Below are positions 26,705 through 39,116 of a stretch of 64,000 nt of DNA, piece by piece (the stretch's first letter is position 1; every line of letters begins with the position of its first letter). Position numbers and translations under genes: made by a program. The DNA is from Mycolicibacterium sp. TY81 (GTDB lineage Bacteria > Actinomycetota > Actinomycetes > Mycobacteriales > Mycobacteriaceae), in NCBI RefSeq assembly GCF_018326285.1, contig NZ_AP023362.1, forward strand, positions 310,001 to 374,000. The letters run 5' to 3'. The notes under the pieces are model-generated. The model was given only the letters and a program-made list of their open reading frames with translations. It was not told the DNA's origin and ran no database searches.

Positions 26705-27166
26705 GTGAACACCATTGGTGACCTGCCCGCTCATCCGCTGCTGGTGCACGCGATCGTCGTCCTGACACCGCTGACGGCCGTCCTGACGATCCTGTGCGCC
26801 GTGTGGACGGCGGCCCGGGAGCGGCTGGTGTGGCTGACGCTGGCGTTGTCGGTGACGACGGTCATCCTGACGCCGTTCGCCATCGAAGCCGGCGAGGCAC
26901 TGATCCACCAGCTGCCCAAGAACCCCGTCCTGCGCGAGCACGCCGAACTCGGCGATACCGCAATCTTTTTCGTCATCGGGCTGTTTGTCGTGTCGTTGGC
27001 GGTCGCGGTCCTGCACCGGTGGGGCACGTGGCTCGGGGACAGGGAGAAGCTGGCACGGGTCGTGGTCGCGGTGCTGGCCGTCGTCGTCGGCGTGGCGACG
27101 ATCTATCAGATCGTGCGGATCGGCCATACCGGTGCCCGTGCCGTCTGGGGCGACTTCAGCCTGTAG
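26705..27166 (+). CDS. DUF2231 family membrane protein
   Basis: 153 residues with four transmembrane helices. The family start is clear: LPAHPLLVHAIVVLTPLTAV, with paired His residues at the edge of helix 1; helix 3 follows a HAELGDTAIFF segment with another His. DUF2231 proteins are small polytopic proteins sometimes tied to haem or redox roles, but no function is established. GTG 26705 is 7 nt after CACGCT, a weak -10 candidate. Confidence 0.83.
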   Translation: MNTIGDLPAHPLLVHAIVVLTPLTAVLTILCAVWTAARERLVWLTLALSVTTVILTPFAIEAGEALIHQLPKNPVLREHAELGDTAIFFVIGLFVVSLAVAVLHRWGTWLGDREKLARVVVAVLAVVVGVATIYQIVRIGHTGARAVWGDFSL

Positions 27167-27288
27167 TTCGGGTCACCACGTGGTGCGACACTCCAACGCC
27201 GAGCGTGGCGCTTGCTGATGACGACACGCCGCGCGGAGCGCGGCAACCCCCACTCTCGACGTAGGGCCGCGAGCCGCACAGTGTTGGA

Positions 27289-29879
<2,591 letters not shown>

Positions 29880-29910
29880 GGCCCGAGCCTAGGCGCTACC
29901 GGCGGTCCTA

Positions 29911-29924
29911 TGCAACAGATTGCA
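29911..29924. promoter_or_regulatory. Candidate PadR operator
   Basis: TGCAACAGATTGCA: TGCAA and TTGCA arms flank a 4-bp centre, 31 nt upstream of the PadR start. The only evidence is symmetry and position. Confidence 0.35.
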
Positions 29925-30084
29925 AAGCGAAAAATGACACGCGTAAAAAGCTGTGGTGGGAACTAGTCGGACGGTATGTGCAACGTCTAGTATCAGTAAC
30001 CACGCGCCACCCTTCCCGGGCGGCGCGTAAAGTTAGGTGACACTGAGCCAGACGCTTCGGTACGGGCGCACCATACTGACGTCT

Positions 30085-30106
30085 GCTCGTTGTATTCCTG
30101 ACGAGC
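30085..30106 (+). promoter_or_regulatory. Hairpin in the fdxC 5' region
   Basis: The 257-nt gap between padR and fdxC holds, besides the PadR site, CATACT (30072-30077), a possible -10 box, and a hairpin GCTCGT (30085-30090) / ACGAGC (30101-30106) between it and the fdxC ribosome site. Its role is unknown. Confidence 0.35.
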
Positions 30107-30136
30107 CAGCAGCCCACTGGAACAGGAGAACCACCG

Positions 30137-30457
30137 GTGACGTACGTCATTGCCGAACCCTGCGTCGACGTCAAAGACAAGGCATGTATCGAAGAATGCC
30201 CGGTCGATTGCATCTACGAGGGTGCACGCATGTTGTACATCCACCCCGATGAGTGCGTGGACTGTGGCGCTTGTGAGCCCGTCTGCCCCGTCGAGGCCAT
30301 CTACTACGAGGACGATGTCCCCGATCAGTGGAGCGGATACACCCAGAACAACGCTGACTTCTTCGCCGAGCTCGGCTCGCCGGGTGGTGCGTCGAAGGTC
30401 GGCCAGACCGACAACGACCCGCAGGCGGTCAAGGATCTCGCGCCGCAGGGCGAGTGA
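30137..30457 (+). CDS. fdxC: 7Fe ferredoxin FdxC
   Basis: 106 residues. Cys9, Cys17, Cys21 and Cys25 and then Cys40, Cys43, Cys46 and Cys50 ([12 protein letters not shown]) form the [3Fe-4S]/[4Fe-4S] pattern of actinobacterial seven-iron ferredoxins, with the usual C-terminal extension ([17 protein letters not shown]). It is a cytosolic electron carrier. GTG 30137 is preceded by AGGAGA. It overlaps the aminotransferase gene by 4 nt, as fdxC-Rv1178 do in M. tuberculosis. Confidence 0.95.
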   Translation: MTYVIAEPCVDVKDKACIEECPVDCIYEGARMLYIHPDECVDCGACEPVCPVEAIYYEDDVPDQWSGYTQNNADFFAELGSPGGASKVGQTDNDPQAVKDLAPQGE

Positions 30458-31563
30458 CCCTGTCCGCTCGAACCAAGGTCTCGGCTGCCCTGCCGGTGTT
30501 CCCCTGGGACACCCTGGCTGACGCAACCGCGACCGCGCGTGCCCATCCGGACGGCATCGTCGATCTGTCCGTCGGCACGCCTGTTGACGACGTCGCGCCG
30601 GTGATCCGGGAGGCGCTGGCCGCTGCCAGTGCCTCACCGGGTTACCCGACGACGGCCGGTACGCCGGCCGTGCGCGCGTCGGCGGTGGCTGCGCTGCAGC
30701 GCCGCTACGGCATCACCGGCCTGCCGGAGCAGGCGGTACTGCCGGTCATCGGCACCAAAGAGGTCATCGCCTGGCTGCCGACGCTGCTCGGGTTGGGGGC
30801 CGCCGACACCGTGGTGGTGCCCGAGCTGGCCTACCCGACGTACGACGTCGGTGCGCGGCTTGCCGGTGCCCAGGTGCTGCGCGCCGATTCGCTGACCCAG
30901 ATCGGGCCGCAGACGCCCGCGCTGGTGTACCTGAACTCGCCCAGCAACCCGACCGGCAAGGTGCTCGGTGTCGACCATCTGCGCAAGGTTGTCGGCTGGG
31001 CGCGTGAGCGCGGTGTCGTCATCGCGTCCGATGAGTGCTACCTCGGCCTGGCCTGGGACGCCCAGCCGCTGTCGGTGCTGCATCCCGACGTCTGCGACGG
31101 CGACCACACCGGTCTGCTGGCTGTGCACTCGCTGTCCAAGACCTCGTCGCTGGCCGGCTATCGGGCCGGTTTCGTCGCCGGTGACCCGGCTCTGGTCGCG
31201 GAACTGCTCGCGGTGCGCAAGCACGCCGGCATGATCGTCCCGACGCCCGTGCAGTCCGCCATGGTCGCCGCTCTCGACGACGACGAACACGAACGCGTCC
31301 AGCGCGACCGCTACGCCAAGCGCCGCGACGCGCTGCTGGCCGCGGTCCGCGGCGCCGGTTTCACCGTCGACCACTCCGAGGCGGGTCTGTACCTGTGGGC
31401 GACCCGCGGCGAGTCCGGGCGCGCGACGGTCGCGTGGCTGGCCGAGCGCGGCATCCTCGTCGCGCCCGGCGAGTTCTACGGCCCGGCCGGCGAGCAGTTC
31501 GTGCGCATCGCACTGACCGCGACCGACGAGCGCATCGCCGCCGCGGTATGCCGCCTGACGTAG
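30454..31563 (+). CDS. dapC: Succinyldiaminopimelate aminotransferase DapC
   Basis: 369 residues, PLP fold type I. The PLP lysine is Lys229 in [28 protein letters not shown] and the C-terminal Arg in EQFVRIAL are also present. The actinobacterial DapC group lies next to fdxC, as here, and converts N-succinyl-2-amino-6-ketopimelate to succinyl-diaminopimelate in lysine and peptidoglycan synthesis. GTG 30454 overlaps the fdxC stop, so translation is coupled. dapD and dapE lie elsewhere in the window. Confidence 0.9.
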   Translation: MTLSARTKVSAALPVFPWDTLADATATARAHPDGIVDLSVGTPVDDVAPVIREALAAASASPGYPTTAGTPAVRASAVAALQRRYGITGLPEQAVLPVIGTKEVIAWLPTLLGLGAADTVVVPELAYPTYDVGARLAGAQVLRADSLTQIGPQTPALVYLNSPSNPTGKVLGVDHLRKVVGWARERGVVIASDECYLGLAWDAQPLSVLHPDVCDGDHTGLLAVHSLSKTSSLAGYRAGFVAGDPALVAELLAVRKHAGMIVPTPVQSAMVAALDDDEHERVQRDRYAKRRDALLAAVRGAGFTVDHSEAGLYLWATRGESGRATVAWLAERGILVAPGEFYGPAGEQFVRIALTATDERIAAAVCRLT

Positions 31564-31679
31564 TTCGTGTCGGTTCGCTTCGACTGAATGTCGTCGTTCG
31601 GTTTCAGCCGCCCCACACCGCCGCGTTCATCAGGTTTATTTCCGGGGACGGCCAGCGCCGCAGTTGAGCGTGGCGCACA

Positions 31680-33953
31680 ATGACCTCTCGCATGATTGAT
31701 GCCTTTGCTTCCGACGCCTCGCGGCGGAACATGCTGCAGCAGGCCAAGCGCATAACGTTGTTCATGCGCCATGGAGCCAACCTGTTGGTCTGTGCGGTCG
31801 TCGTCGTGATGCCTCCACTGCCTCACGAACTAGCCGCGCGAGTGTGTGCCGCTACGCTCGGCGCATGGGCCGCCTATCGACTGGGGTCCCGGTCGCACGA
31901 TTCGCGGCTGGTGGTGGTCGACTACGTCACCACGCTCGCCGCGTGCCTGGCCACCCCGCTGTTGGTCGCGGGTCCGCACTTCTACCTGTCGAACAGCGTT
32001 CCGGTGGTGATCGCCGGCACTGCGGTTGTCAGCTTCACTCTCTCCTTGCCCGCTCTGGTCAGCCTTGCGATGAGCATCGGGATCGCCGCCGCGTTCGCCG
32101 TCGGATCTTCGGGAGTCGTCGGTTGGAGTCATGTCGGCGAAATCTTCAATCTCTACTACTTCGCGTTGCAATGGGTGACCGGAGTGTTGGTCCGGAAGAT
32201 GGTGTTACGGGTCGCCGACTCCGTGGACGCGGCGCGCGCGGATCGCGTGGCCGCGGAATTGAAACAGGAGGTCGCCACCGCGGTCCGCGAGTATGACCGG
32301 GAACAAACGCGGCTGCTGCACGACACGGTCGCCTCGACGCTGCTGATGGTCGGTGATGGCGTGTCATTGGCTCCCACCCGCGTCGCCGCGCAGGCCCGCC
32401 GCGACCTGCAGGTGTTCTCCGACAGGCCCTGGGTCCCGAGGGCGCGCGCCGATCTTGTTGCGGCTCTTCGTCACAACGCGGACCACATCGCGACACCGAT
32501 GTCCTATACCGGGGCTCAAATGCTATGGCTTGACGGTGTGACAGTGACGGCGGTCGCCGCCGCGGCCCGTGAAGCCCTCAACAACGTGGACCGGCATTCC
32601 GGTGCCACCGGGGTCACCATCACGATCGCACCGGGGCAGCTGCGCATCACCGACGACGGCTGCGGCTTCGACACCACGCAACCAGCCCGAGGACACGGGA
32701 TCGCGAACTCGATCACCGCCCGCATGCACAGCGTCGGTGGTGTCGCCGAGCTCGAATCACGTCCTGGGCATGGCACGACCGTTGAATTGCGTTGGCCCAC
32801 CGACGCACCGGCCGCTGCGGCACCGCCTGCTGATCCCGAGAGACTGATCGAACGTACTCGCGCGGGCTACGGCCTGGCACTGATTTCGTACGCGTGCGTG
32901 AACCTGCTAGCGATGGTGCCCGCCGCCGCAATTGGGACAGGGCATCGGCAGTTGCAGTGGGTGTTGGCGGCGATATCGGCTTCGGCAACCCTGTCGGCGG
33001 TCACCGGAGTGCTCGGGCGCCCAGGGGCGTCCTCCCGTGTCGGCATTGCGGTACTTGTGCTCGCCTCGGTGGTGCAAGCGATGACGCTGCCTGCCGATCT
33101 GCTCGGCACTGCGGCACAGTGGTCCCAGAATGCTCTCGGCTGGTGTGTGCTGCCACTGCTGCTCAACGAGCGGGTACGTGTCGGCGTGGGCGTGCTGATC
33201 GGCTGCTGGATCATCCCCGGCGTTTACGCCCTGATCCGGGACCCGTCGGCGCACACCGTGGCCAACCTCGGCTACGGGACGGCCAGCATCCTGCTGGTGC
33301 AGTTGTGTGCGCTGCTGTTCGACAACCTGATCCGCCGTGCGGCAGTGGCCGCCGGCGCTGAAACCGAAGCCAGGGCGCGTCTGCTTGCGGCTGACCGTAT
33401 CGCCGACGCCGTGCAAGCGGAGTACCGACGTCGCTATGCCGACCTGGCCGATACCATCCGCCCGTTGCTGCTCGTCCTGGCCGCCGGCGGCACGGTTGAT
33501 GCCACCACGGCGCGATCTGCGCAGATCGAATACCAGCGTCTGCGAGCACTTTTCGACCAATCAGCCGCCTTCGACCATGTTCTGCTGCGCGAGTTGCGCC
33601 CCATCAGTGATGGCGTCCAGGACCGCGGTGTTGCGGTATCCACCACCGTCGCAGGCACCTTGCCTGCCATCGATGAGGGGGTGGCACGGCGGCTCACCCA
33701 CCTGATCCACCGGGTCTTGACGTCCGCCCATCCCTTTGCTTCTGCTCGAATCACCGTGTCCGGCAATGCCGCCGGACTCAAGCTCAGCGTGATCTGTCGC
33801 GGGGTTCAACACGCCACGACACTCACCGGGCAGATCGCTGCTGACGAAGATGAACTCGACCTGACCATCCTCGACGACACAGTGTGGATCACCGTGCGAC
33901 ACCAGCTCACCGAAGGAGCCCACAACTATGCCCTTGCCGGACATGCACTCTGA
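31680..33953 (+). CDS. Two-module membrane sensor histidine kinase
   Basis: 757 residues, longer than usual. Residues 1-180 hold about five transmembrane helices; His214 in RLLHDTVASTLL is a HisKA_3-type phosphoacceptor; AREALNNVDRHSG (about 295-307), ITDDGCGFD and GHGIANSITARM form a complete ATPase domain ending near residue 375. A second half follows: five or six more helices (about 390-560), a helical segment without a phosphoacceptor His (YRRRYADLADTIRPLLLVL) and a degenerate ATPase-like end (LTHLIHRVLTSAHPFASARI). It overlaps its response regulator by 26 nt. Codon use is somewhat less G+C-biased than that of the neighbours. The signal is unknown. Confidence 0.85.
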   Translation: MTSRMIDAFASDASRRNMLQQAKRITLFMRHGANLLVCAVVVVMPPLPHELAARVCAATLGAWAAYRLGSRSHDSRLVVVDYVTTLAACLATPLLVAGPHFYLSNSVPVVIAGTAVVSFTLSLPALVSLAMSIGIAAAFAVGSSGVVGWSHVGEIFNLYYFALQWVTGVLVRKMVLRVADSVDAARADRVAAELKQEVATAVREYDREQTRLLHDTVASTLLMVGDGVSLAPTRVAAQARRDLQVFSDRPWVPRARADLVAALRHNADHIATPMSYTGAQMLWLDGVTVTAVAAAAREALNNVDRHSGATGVTITIAPGQLRITDDGCGFDTTQPARGHGIANSITARMHSVGGVAELESRPGHGTTVELRWPTDAPAAAAPPADPERLIERTRAGYGLALISYACVNLLAMVPAAAIGTGHRQLQWVLAAISASATLSAVTGVLGRPGASSRVGIAVLVLASVVQAMTLPADLLGTAAQWSQNALGWCVLPLLLNERVRVGVGVLIGCWIIPGVYALIRDPSAHTVANLGYGTASILLVQLCALLFDNLIRRAAVAAGAETEARARLLAADRIADAVQAEYRRRYADLADTIRPLLLVLAAGGTVDATTARSAQIEYQRLRALFDQSAAFDHVLLRELRPISDGVQDRGVAVSTTVAGTLPAIDEGVARRLTHLIHRVLTSAHPFASARITVSGNAAGLKLSVICRGVQHATTLTGQIAADEDELDLTILDDTVWITVRHQLTEGAHNYALAGHAL

Positions 33954-34605
33954 AGCCCTGGGAATCGCTGTGGTCGACGACCATGACATCATTCACACCG
34001 GGGTTGCCGCGCAGTGCGCGCAGGCCGATCCGCCTGTTGGGGTCGTCTCCAGCCACCTGACCGCCGAATCCTTCCTGATCGCCCATCCGGTGGTCACGCC
34101 CGGCCTGTCGGCGGTTGTTCTCGACCTCGAATTACGCAGCCGGAAACCGGATTTCGCGGCCCTCACCGAGATCGTCGATGTCGGGCACACGGTCATCGTC
34201 TACACGCACTTGGAGAACGACGAGGTGATCCTGCGCTGCATGGACCTCGGCGCGGTCACCTACCTGGCCAAGAGCGAAGGCCAGCATCATCTGATCGAGG
34301 CGATCCGCGCAGCCGGCTCCGGGGAGCCCTACATCGGACCCCGGATGGCTGCGGCGATCTGGGCCGACGCCACTATCGGCCGGCCACGGCTCACCGAACG
34401 CGAGCTCGAGGTGCTCAGCGCCTGGTTCCAGACCGAGAGCAAAGACGTCGTCGCCAAGAGTCTGTACCTTTCGCCCGCCACCGTCAAAACCCACCTGCAA
34501 CGCATCCGCGCCAAATACGCTGCCGTTGGCCGACCCGCCCCCACCAAGGCCAAACTCGTTGCGCGCGCAGTACAAGACGGCTTGCTCGGTATCGACCAGC
34601 TGTGA
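33928..34605 (+). CDS. NarL/LuxR family response regulator
   Basis: 225 residues. The receiver domain has Asp17/Asp18 (VVDDHD), phosphoacceptor Asp66 (VVLDLEL) and Lys115 (YLAKSEG). The C-terminal LuxR HTH is clear: RLTERELEVLSAWFQTES, then VAKSLYLSPATVKTHLQRIR. A GAAGGAG ribosome site precedes ATG 33928, inside the kinase gene. It forms a two-component pair with that kinase; its targets are unknown. It is convergent with the LysR gene. Confidence 0.92.
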   Translation: MPLPDMHSEALGIAVVDDHDIIHTGVAAQCAQADPPVGVVSSHLTAESFLIAHPVVTPGLSAVVLDLELRSRKPDFAALTEIVDVGHTVIVYTHLENDEVILRCMDLGAVTYLAKSEGQHHLIEAIRAAGSGEPYIGPRMAAAIWADATIGRPRLTERELEVLSAWFQTESKDVVAKSLYLSPATVKTHLQRIRAKYAAVGRPAPTKAKLVARAVQDGLLGIDQL

Positions 34606-34672
34606 CGTCCACCGGCTTCTCGGGCACGGTGACTCGGAGTTCGTCGTAACTGCGCTTGGTGCCAACGGGAAT

Positions 34673-35599
34673 TCAATCCACGTCGAGCTGCGCCGGCACT
34701 GCCGAAGCAAGGGCGGCACGGCACGCCACGATGGCCGGTGTCTTGCTGATGGCGGTCCGCGTCGCGGTGAACACCACGCGTCGCCGCGGATCGACGTCCA
34801 CGACGCGTACCGCCGGACGACGCCGGACCCGCATCAGGTCGGGGAGGATGGCGACGGCGTTGCCGTTCTCGATCAGCGCGATCTGGGCTTCCAGGTCGTC
34901 GGTTTCGAAGCGCACGTCGGGCTCGAAACCGGCTCGGCGACAAAGCTGTTCGGCCCAGTGCCGGGAAGCGGTGCCTTCGGGTTCCATGGTCCACGGCAGG
35001 TCGGCGGCATCTTCGACCGACGCGATGCGGTCCCACGGGTCTCCGCTCGGTGGTACGGCCAGACGCAGCAGGTCGGTGGTCAGCGGTGCCCGGTGCAGAT
35101 CGGGATAGGCGCGCGCGGCATGCCCCGGATACTCCTCGGCGATCACCAGATCGAACTCGCGCAGCCAGGTCTCGTAGAGCGCCTGCTCGGGTTCGCGTTG
35201 CGACATCGTCACGCGCAGCCGCGGATGGCGCGTCGCCAACTCCGTCAGCATCTGTGGCATGAAGGCCGACGCGGCCGATTGGAAGACGGCCAGCCGGACG
35301 GTGCCGGACGCCTCGTCGCTCTGGAGCGCGACGTCGGAGGCGGCCTGCTCGAGCCGCGCCAGGATCACCGCGGTGTGCTCGACGAGTACCTCGGCCGCCG
35401 GGGTGAGCCGCAGCCGCCGCCCGACCTTCTCCAACAGCGGCACGCCGACCTCGCGCTCGAGCTGGCTCAACGCCTGCGATATCGACGACGGGCTCTGGTG
35501 CAACGCCTCGGCGACCTCGGACAACTTGCCGCGCAGACTCAGCTCGTACAACAGGCGCAGCCTGCGGGTGTCGAGCAGATCGGCACGCTGATGTTTCAT
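34673..35599 (-). CDS. LysR family transcriptional regulator, probable PutA regulator
   Basis: 308 residues. The N-terminal winged helix is typical (RRLRLLYELSLRGKLSEVAE, then QSPSSISQALSQLEREVG), followed by a substrate-binding-type effector domain ending in a basic segment. It is divergent from putA, with 69 nt between starts and inverted repeats in the gap, the usual LysR arrangement; control of putA by proline or a metabolite is likely but inferred. In other mycobacteria a different kind of activator (PruC) handles proline genes, as I recall. Confidence 0.9.
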   Translation of the reverse strand: MKHQRADLLDTRRLRLLYELSLRGKLSEVAEALHQSPSSISQALSQLEREVGVPLLEKVGRRLRLTPAAEVLVEHTAVILARLEQAASDVALQSDEASGTVRLAVFQSAASAFMPQMLTELATRHPRLRVTMSQREPEQALYETWLREFDLVIAEEYPGHAARAYPDLHRAPLTTDLLRLAVPPSGDPWDRIASVEDAADLPWTMEPEGTASRHWAEQLCRRAGFEPDVRFETDDLEAQIALIENGNAVAILPDLMRVRRRPAVRVVDVDPRRRVVFTATRTAISKTPAIVACRAALASAVPAQLDVD

Positions 35600-35603
35600 C
35601 TCT

Positions 35604-35644
35604 ACTTAAACTTTCATGTCAGAAAACATCGCTGTATTTTAAGT
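35604..35644. promoter_or_regulatory. Candidate LysR binding region between lysR and putA
   Basis: ACTTAAA (35604-35610) pairs with TTTAAGT (35638-35644), and inside lie ATGT (35616-35619) and ACAT (35626-35629), giving a LysR-like spaced palindrome. The region is distinctly A/T-rich compared with its surroundings. Confidence 0.55.
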
Positions 35645-35668
35645 GTCCAACACGCTCATGATGGGCAG

Positions 35669-38600
35669 ATGACACAGCTGAGCCGTGAAAAGGACGACCT
35701 GCTGAACGAGGTGGTGGGCCAGGTCCGGTCCTGGCTCGACGAGGCCGCCCGCCTGCCCGCCCCCTCGGCCGGCCGGCGCTTGGCGGACGTCCTTCGCGAT
35801 CCACATGGCCTGGATTTCACCGTCGGCTTCGTCGACCGCGTGATCCGGCCCGAAGACCACAAGGTCGCCGCTGCCAACCTGCGCGCCCTCGCGCGCAACG
35901 CCCCTGGCTTCCTGCCGCTGCATGAACGGCTGCTGATCAAGCTCGGTGCCCTGGTATCGGTGATCGCGCCCGGTCTGGTCATCCCGGTTGCCCGGAAGGT
36001 GTTGCGCGAGATGGTCGGTCACTTGCTGGTCGACGCGTCCGACGCCCGCCTCGGACGGTCCATCGCACGGATCCGCAATCGTGGCGTCAGCCTCAACATC
36101 AACCTGCTCGGTGAGGCCGTGCTCGGCCAGGCCGAGGCGTCCCGCCGGCTGAAGGGCACTGAACAGCTGCTCGCCCGTCCCGACGTCGACTACGTGTCGA
36201 TCAAGGTCTCGGCCACCGTGCCCCCGCACTCGCCGTGGGCGTTCGACGACGCCGTCGACCACATCGCGGCCAACCTGCTGCCGTTGTTCACCCAGGCGGC
36301 GACCGCGCCGACGAAGAAGTTCATCAACCTCGACATGGAGGAATACCGCGACCTGGAGCTGACGATCGCGGTGTTCACCAAGCTGCTCGACCGGCCCGAA
36401 CTGCTCGGCCTCGAAGCCGGGATCGTGCTGCAGGCGTATCTGCCCGATGCGCTGAGCGCGATGATGCGCCTGCAGGACTGGGCTCGGGCGCGCCGTGAAC
36501 GGGGCGGCGCCGGCATCAAGGTGCGGTTGGTCAAAGGCGCCAACCTGCCGATGGAACACGTGGAGGCCTCGCTGCACGACTGGCCCGTGGCGACCCTGCC
36601 GACAAAACGGGACACCGACACCAACTACAAGCGGGTGCTGGATTACGCACTGCAGCCCGAGCATGCCGCGAACGTGCGCATCGGCGTCGCCGGGCACAAC
36701 CTCTTCGACATCGCCTATGCGTGGACGCTCGCCGGCCGTCGCGGCGTCCGGGATCGCGTGGAGTTCGAGATGCTGCTCGGGATGGCCGAGGCGCAGGCCG
36801 AAGCCGTCCGGCGCACCGTCGGCGGTCTGCTGCTGTACGTACCGGTGGTGCACCCCAAGGACTTTGACGTGGCGATCGCCTACCTCGTGCGCCGGCTGGA
36901 GGAGGGCGCCAGCCAGGACAACTTCATGTCCGCGGTGTTCGAGCTGCACGACGACCAAGCGCTCTTCGAGCGCGAGAAGGACCGGTTCGTCGCGTCGCTC
37001 GCGGATCTCGTGGCTGAGACTGTCATTCCGGTACCCAACCGTCGCCAGGATCGTCGTACCGACGATCCGCGCGCGGCGATGAGCCCGGCCGGCGGTTTCG
37101 CGAATGTCGCCGACACCGATCCGGCACTGCCGGGAAACCGGCTGTGGGGGCGGGCGATCACCGAGCGGGTCGCCGCGTCGACAGCCGGCGTCGAGCTGGT
37201 TGCCGAGCACACCGTGTCGAGCGCGGGCGCGCTCGACGGGATCATCACCGACGGGGTGACGGCAGGCGCGACATGGGCTGCGTTGACCGGTGCCGAACGG
37301 GCAGCGGTCCTTCGGCGTGCGGCCGCGACGTTGCAGGCGGGGCGGGCGGTACTGCTGGAGGTCATGGCGTCCGAGTGCGGCAAGACGCTCGATCAGGGTG
37401 ATCCCGAGGTCTCCGAGGCCATCGACTTCGCGAATTACTATGCGGCGCAAGCGGAAAACCTCGACATTGTCGACGGTGCCGTCGCGGCACCGGCGGGATT
37501 GACCGTCGTCACACCGCCCTGGAACTTCCCGGTGGCGATCCCCGCCGGATCGGTCCTGGCCGCGCTGGCCGCGGGCAGCCCCGTCATCATCAAGCCCGCC
37601 ACCCAGGCCAGGCGGTGCGGATCCGTTATGGTGCAAGCGCTCTGGGACGCCGGCGTGCCGCGCGACGTGCTGCAGTTGGTGCACCTCGACGAGGGCGAGC
37701 TCGGGACGCAATTGGTATCCGACCCGCGGGTCGCCCGCCTGATCCTCACGGGCGGGTTCGAGACCGCGGAACTGTTCCGCAGCTTCCGGCCCGACCTGCC
37801 GCTGCTGGCCGAGACCAGCGGCAAGAACTCCATCATCGTCACCCCGCATGCCGATCTCGATCTCGCGGTCAAAGACCTGGTGTACTCGGCCTTCGGGCAT
37901 GCCGGACAGAAGTGTTCGGCGGCGTCGCTCGGCATTCTGGTGGGCTCGGTTGCCCGCTCCGCGCGGTTCCGCGACCAGCTCGTCGACGCCGTCACGTCGC
38001 TGAAGGTCGGCTACCCGTCAGACCCGACCGCGCAGGTGGGACCCATCATCGAACCCGCCCACGGCAAGCTGCTGCGGGCCCTCACGCAGCTCGCACCGGG
38101 TGAGCAGTGGCTGGTGGAGCCGCGCCGACTCGACGACAGCGGACGGCTCTGGTCACCGGGAGTGAAGACCGGCGTGCGGCGCGGCTCGGAGTTCCACCTC
38201 ACCGAATACTTCGGTCCGGTCCTGGGCCTCATCGCCGCCGATGACCTCGACGAGGCGATGGCCATTCAGAATGAGGTCGACTACGGCCTGACGGCGGGCC
38301 TGCACAGCCTGGACCGCGATGAGATCGAACGTTGGCTCGACCGCGTCGAGGCCGGCAATGCCTATGTGAACCGTTCGACCGTCGGGGCGATCGTGCGGCG
38401 GCAGCCCTTCGGCGGGTGGAAGAAGTCGGCGGTCGGTGCGGGCGCGAAGGCCGGTGGTCCGAATTACCTGATCGGGCTGAGTGATTGGCGTTCCGCGCCG
38501 GCGACCCGGACGGCCGCCATCTCACCGTCGGTGCGCACGATCCTCGACGCCGCAAAGACTTTCGCGCCGGACCCGGGGGCACTGGACTTCCTCGAGCGGT

Positions 38601-39106
38601 CCTTCGGATCCGACGCACATGCCTGGGCGACGGAGTTCGGCATCGCGCGCGATGTGTCCGCCCTGATGGCGGAGAAGAACGTCTTCCGCTACCTGCCGGT
38701 GCCGGTGACGGTACGCGCCGAGAATGCTGATCCGGCGGCCGTGCTGCGGGTCGTCGGGGCGGGAATCCTCGCGGGTTCCCGCGTGACCCTCTCCACCCCG
38801 GTTCCGCTCGACCCGTCGGTTGCCGACACGCTGGCCACCGCGGGCGTCGTCTGCCGGGCGGAAGATGCCCCGTCGTGGCGGAACGCCCTGCGGGACAACG
38901 CGCCCGGCCGCGTTCGCCTGCTCGGCGGCAGCCGCGAACAGTTCGCTCGCGACAGCGCCGGCAATGTCGGGATCGCGCTCTACGCGGGGCCGGTTGTCGA
39001 AGCGGGGCGCGTCGAGCTGCTGACGTTCCTGCACGAGCAGGCGATCGCGGTGACGGCGCACCGATTCGGCTCTCCGACGCCGTTGTCGGAGAATCTCTTC
39101 CGGTGA
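35669..39106 (+). CDS. putA: Bifunctional proline dehydrogenase / L-glutamate gamma-semialdehyde dehydrogenase PutA
   Basis: 1145 residues. Residues about 60-420 form the FAD proline dehydrogenase barrel (YVSIKVSA, YLPDALS, RLVKGANLP, EFEMLLGM). Residues about 470-930 form the aldehyde dehydrogenase (TPPWNFPVAIPAGS, LLAETSGKNS with the Glu, GHAGQKCSAAS with catalytic Cys749). The last 200 residues resemble the C-terminal domain of long PutA proteins. No ribbon-helix-helix repressor domain is present, so a separate regulator is needed. The enzyme oxidises proline to glutamate via channelled P5C. M. tuberculosis has two separate genes (Rv1187, Rv1188) instead. Confidence 0.94.
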   Translation: MTQLSREKDDLLNEVVGQVRSWLDEAARLPAPSAGRRLADVLRDPHGLDFTVGFVDRVIRPEDHKVAAANLRALARNAPGFLPLHERLLIKLGALVSVIAPGLVIPVARKVLREMVGHLLVDASDARLGRSIARIRNRGVSLNINLLGEAVLGQAEASRRLKGTEQLLARPDVDYVSIKVSATVPPHSPWAFDDAVDHIAANLLPLFTQAATAPTKKFINLDMEEYRDLELTIAVFTKLLDRPELLGLEAGIVLQAYLPDALSAMMRLQDWARARRERGGAGIKVRLVKGANLPMEHVEASLHDWPVATLPTKRDTDTNYKRVLDYALQPEHAANVRIGVAGHNLFDIAYAWTLAGRRGVRDRVEFEMLLGMAEAQAEAVRRTVGGLLLYVPVVHPKDFDVAIAYLVRRLEEGASQDNFMSAVFELHDDQALFEREKDRFVASLADLVAETVIPVPNRRQDRRTDDPRAAMSPAGGFANVADTDPALPGNRLWGRAITERVAASTAGVELVAEHTVSSAGALDGIITDGVTAGATWAALTGAERAAVLRRAAATLQAGRAVLLEVMASECGKTLDQGDPEVSEAIDFANYYAAQAENLDIVDGAVAAPAGLTVVTPPWNFPVAIPAGSVLAALAAGSPVIIKPATQARRCGSVMVQALWDAGVPRDVLQLVHLDEGELGTQLVSDPRVARLILTGGFETAELFRSFRPDLPLLAETSGKNSIIVTPHADLDLAVKDLVYSAFGHAGQKCSAASLGILVGSVARSARFRDQLVDAVTSLKVGYPSDPTAQVGPIIEPAHGKLLRALTQLAPGEQWLVEPRRLDDSGRLWSPGVKTGVRRGSEFHLTEYFGPVLGLIAADDLDEAMAIQNEVDYGLTAGLHSLDRDEIERWLDRVEAGNAYVNRSTVGAIVRRQPFGGWKKSAVGAGAKAGGPNYLIGLSDWRSAPATRTAAISPSVRTILDAAKTFAPDPGALDFLERSFGSDAHAWATEFGIARDVSALMAEKNVFRYLPVPVTVRAENADPAAVLRVVGAGILAGSRVTLSTPVPLDPSVADTLATAGVVCRAEDAPSWRNALRDNAPGRVRLLGGSREQFARDSAGNVGIALYAGPVVEAGRVELLTFLHEQAIAVTAHRFGSPTPLSENLFR

Positions 39107-39116
39107 CGTCGAGTCC

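Noticed and set aside
27174..27185. CACCACGTGGTG palindrome as an operator
   Set aside because: It lies at the end of the DUF2231 gene, downstream of both flanking genes, so at most it aids termination.
35639..37900. Minus-strand 753-codon open frame opposite putA
   Set aside because: PutA motifs and catalytic residues are intact on the plus strand; the opposing frame is low-complexity.
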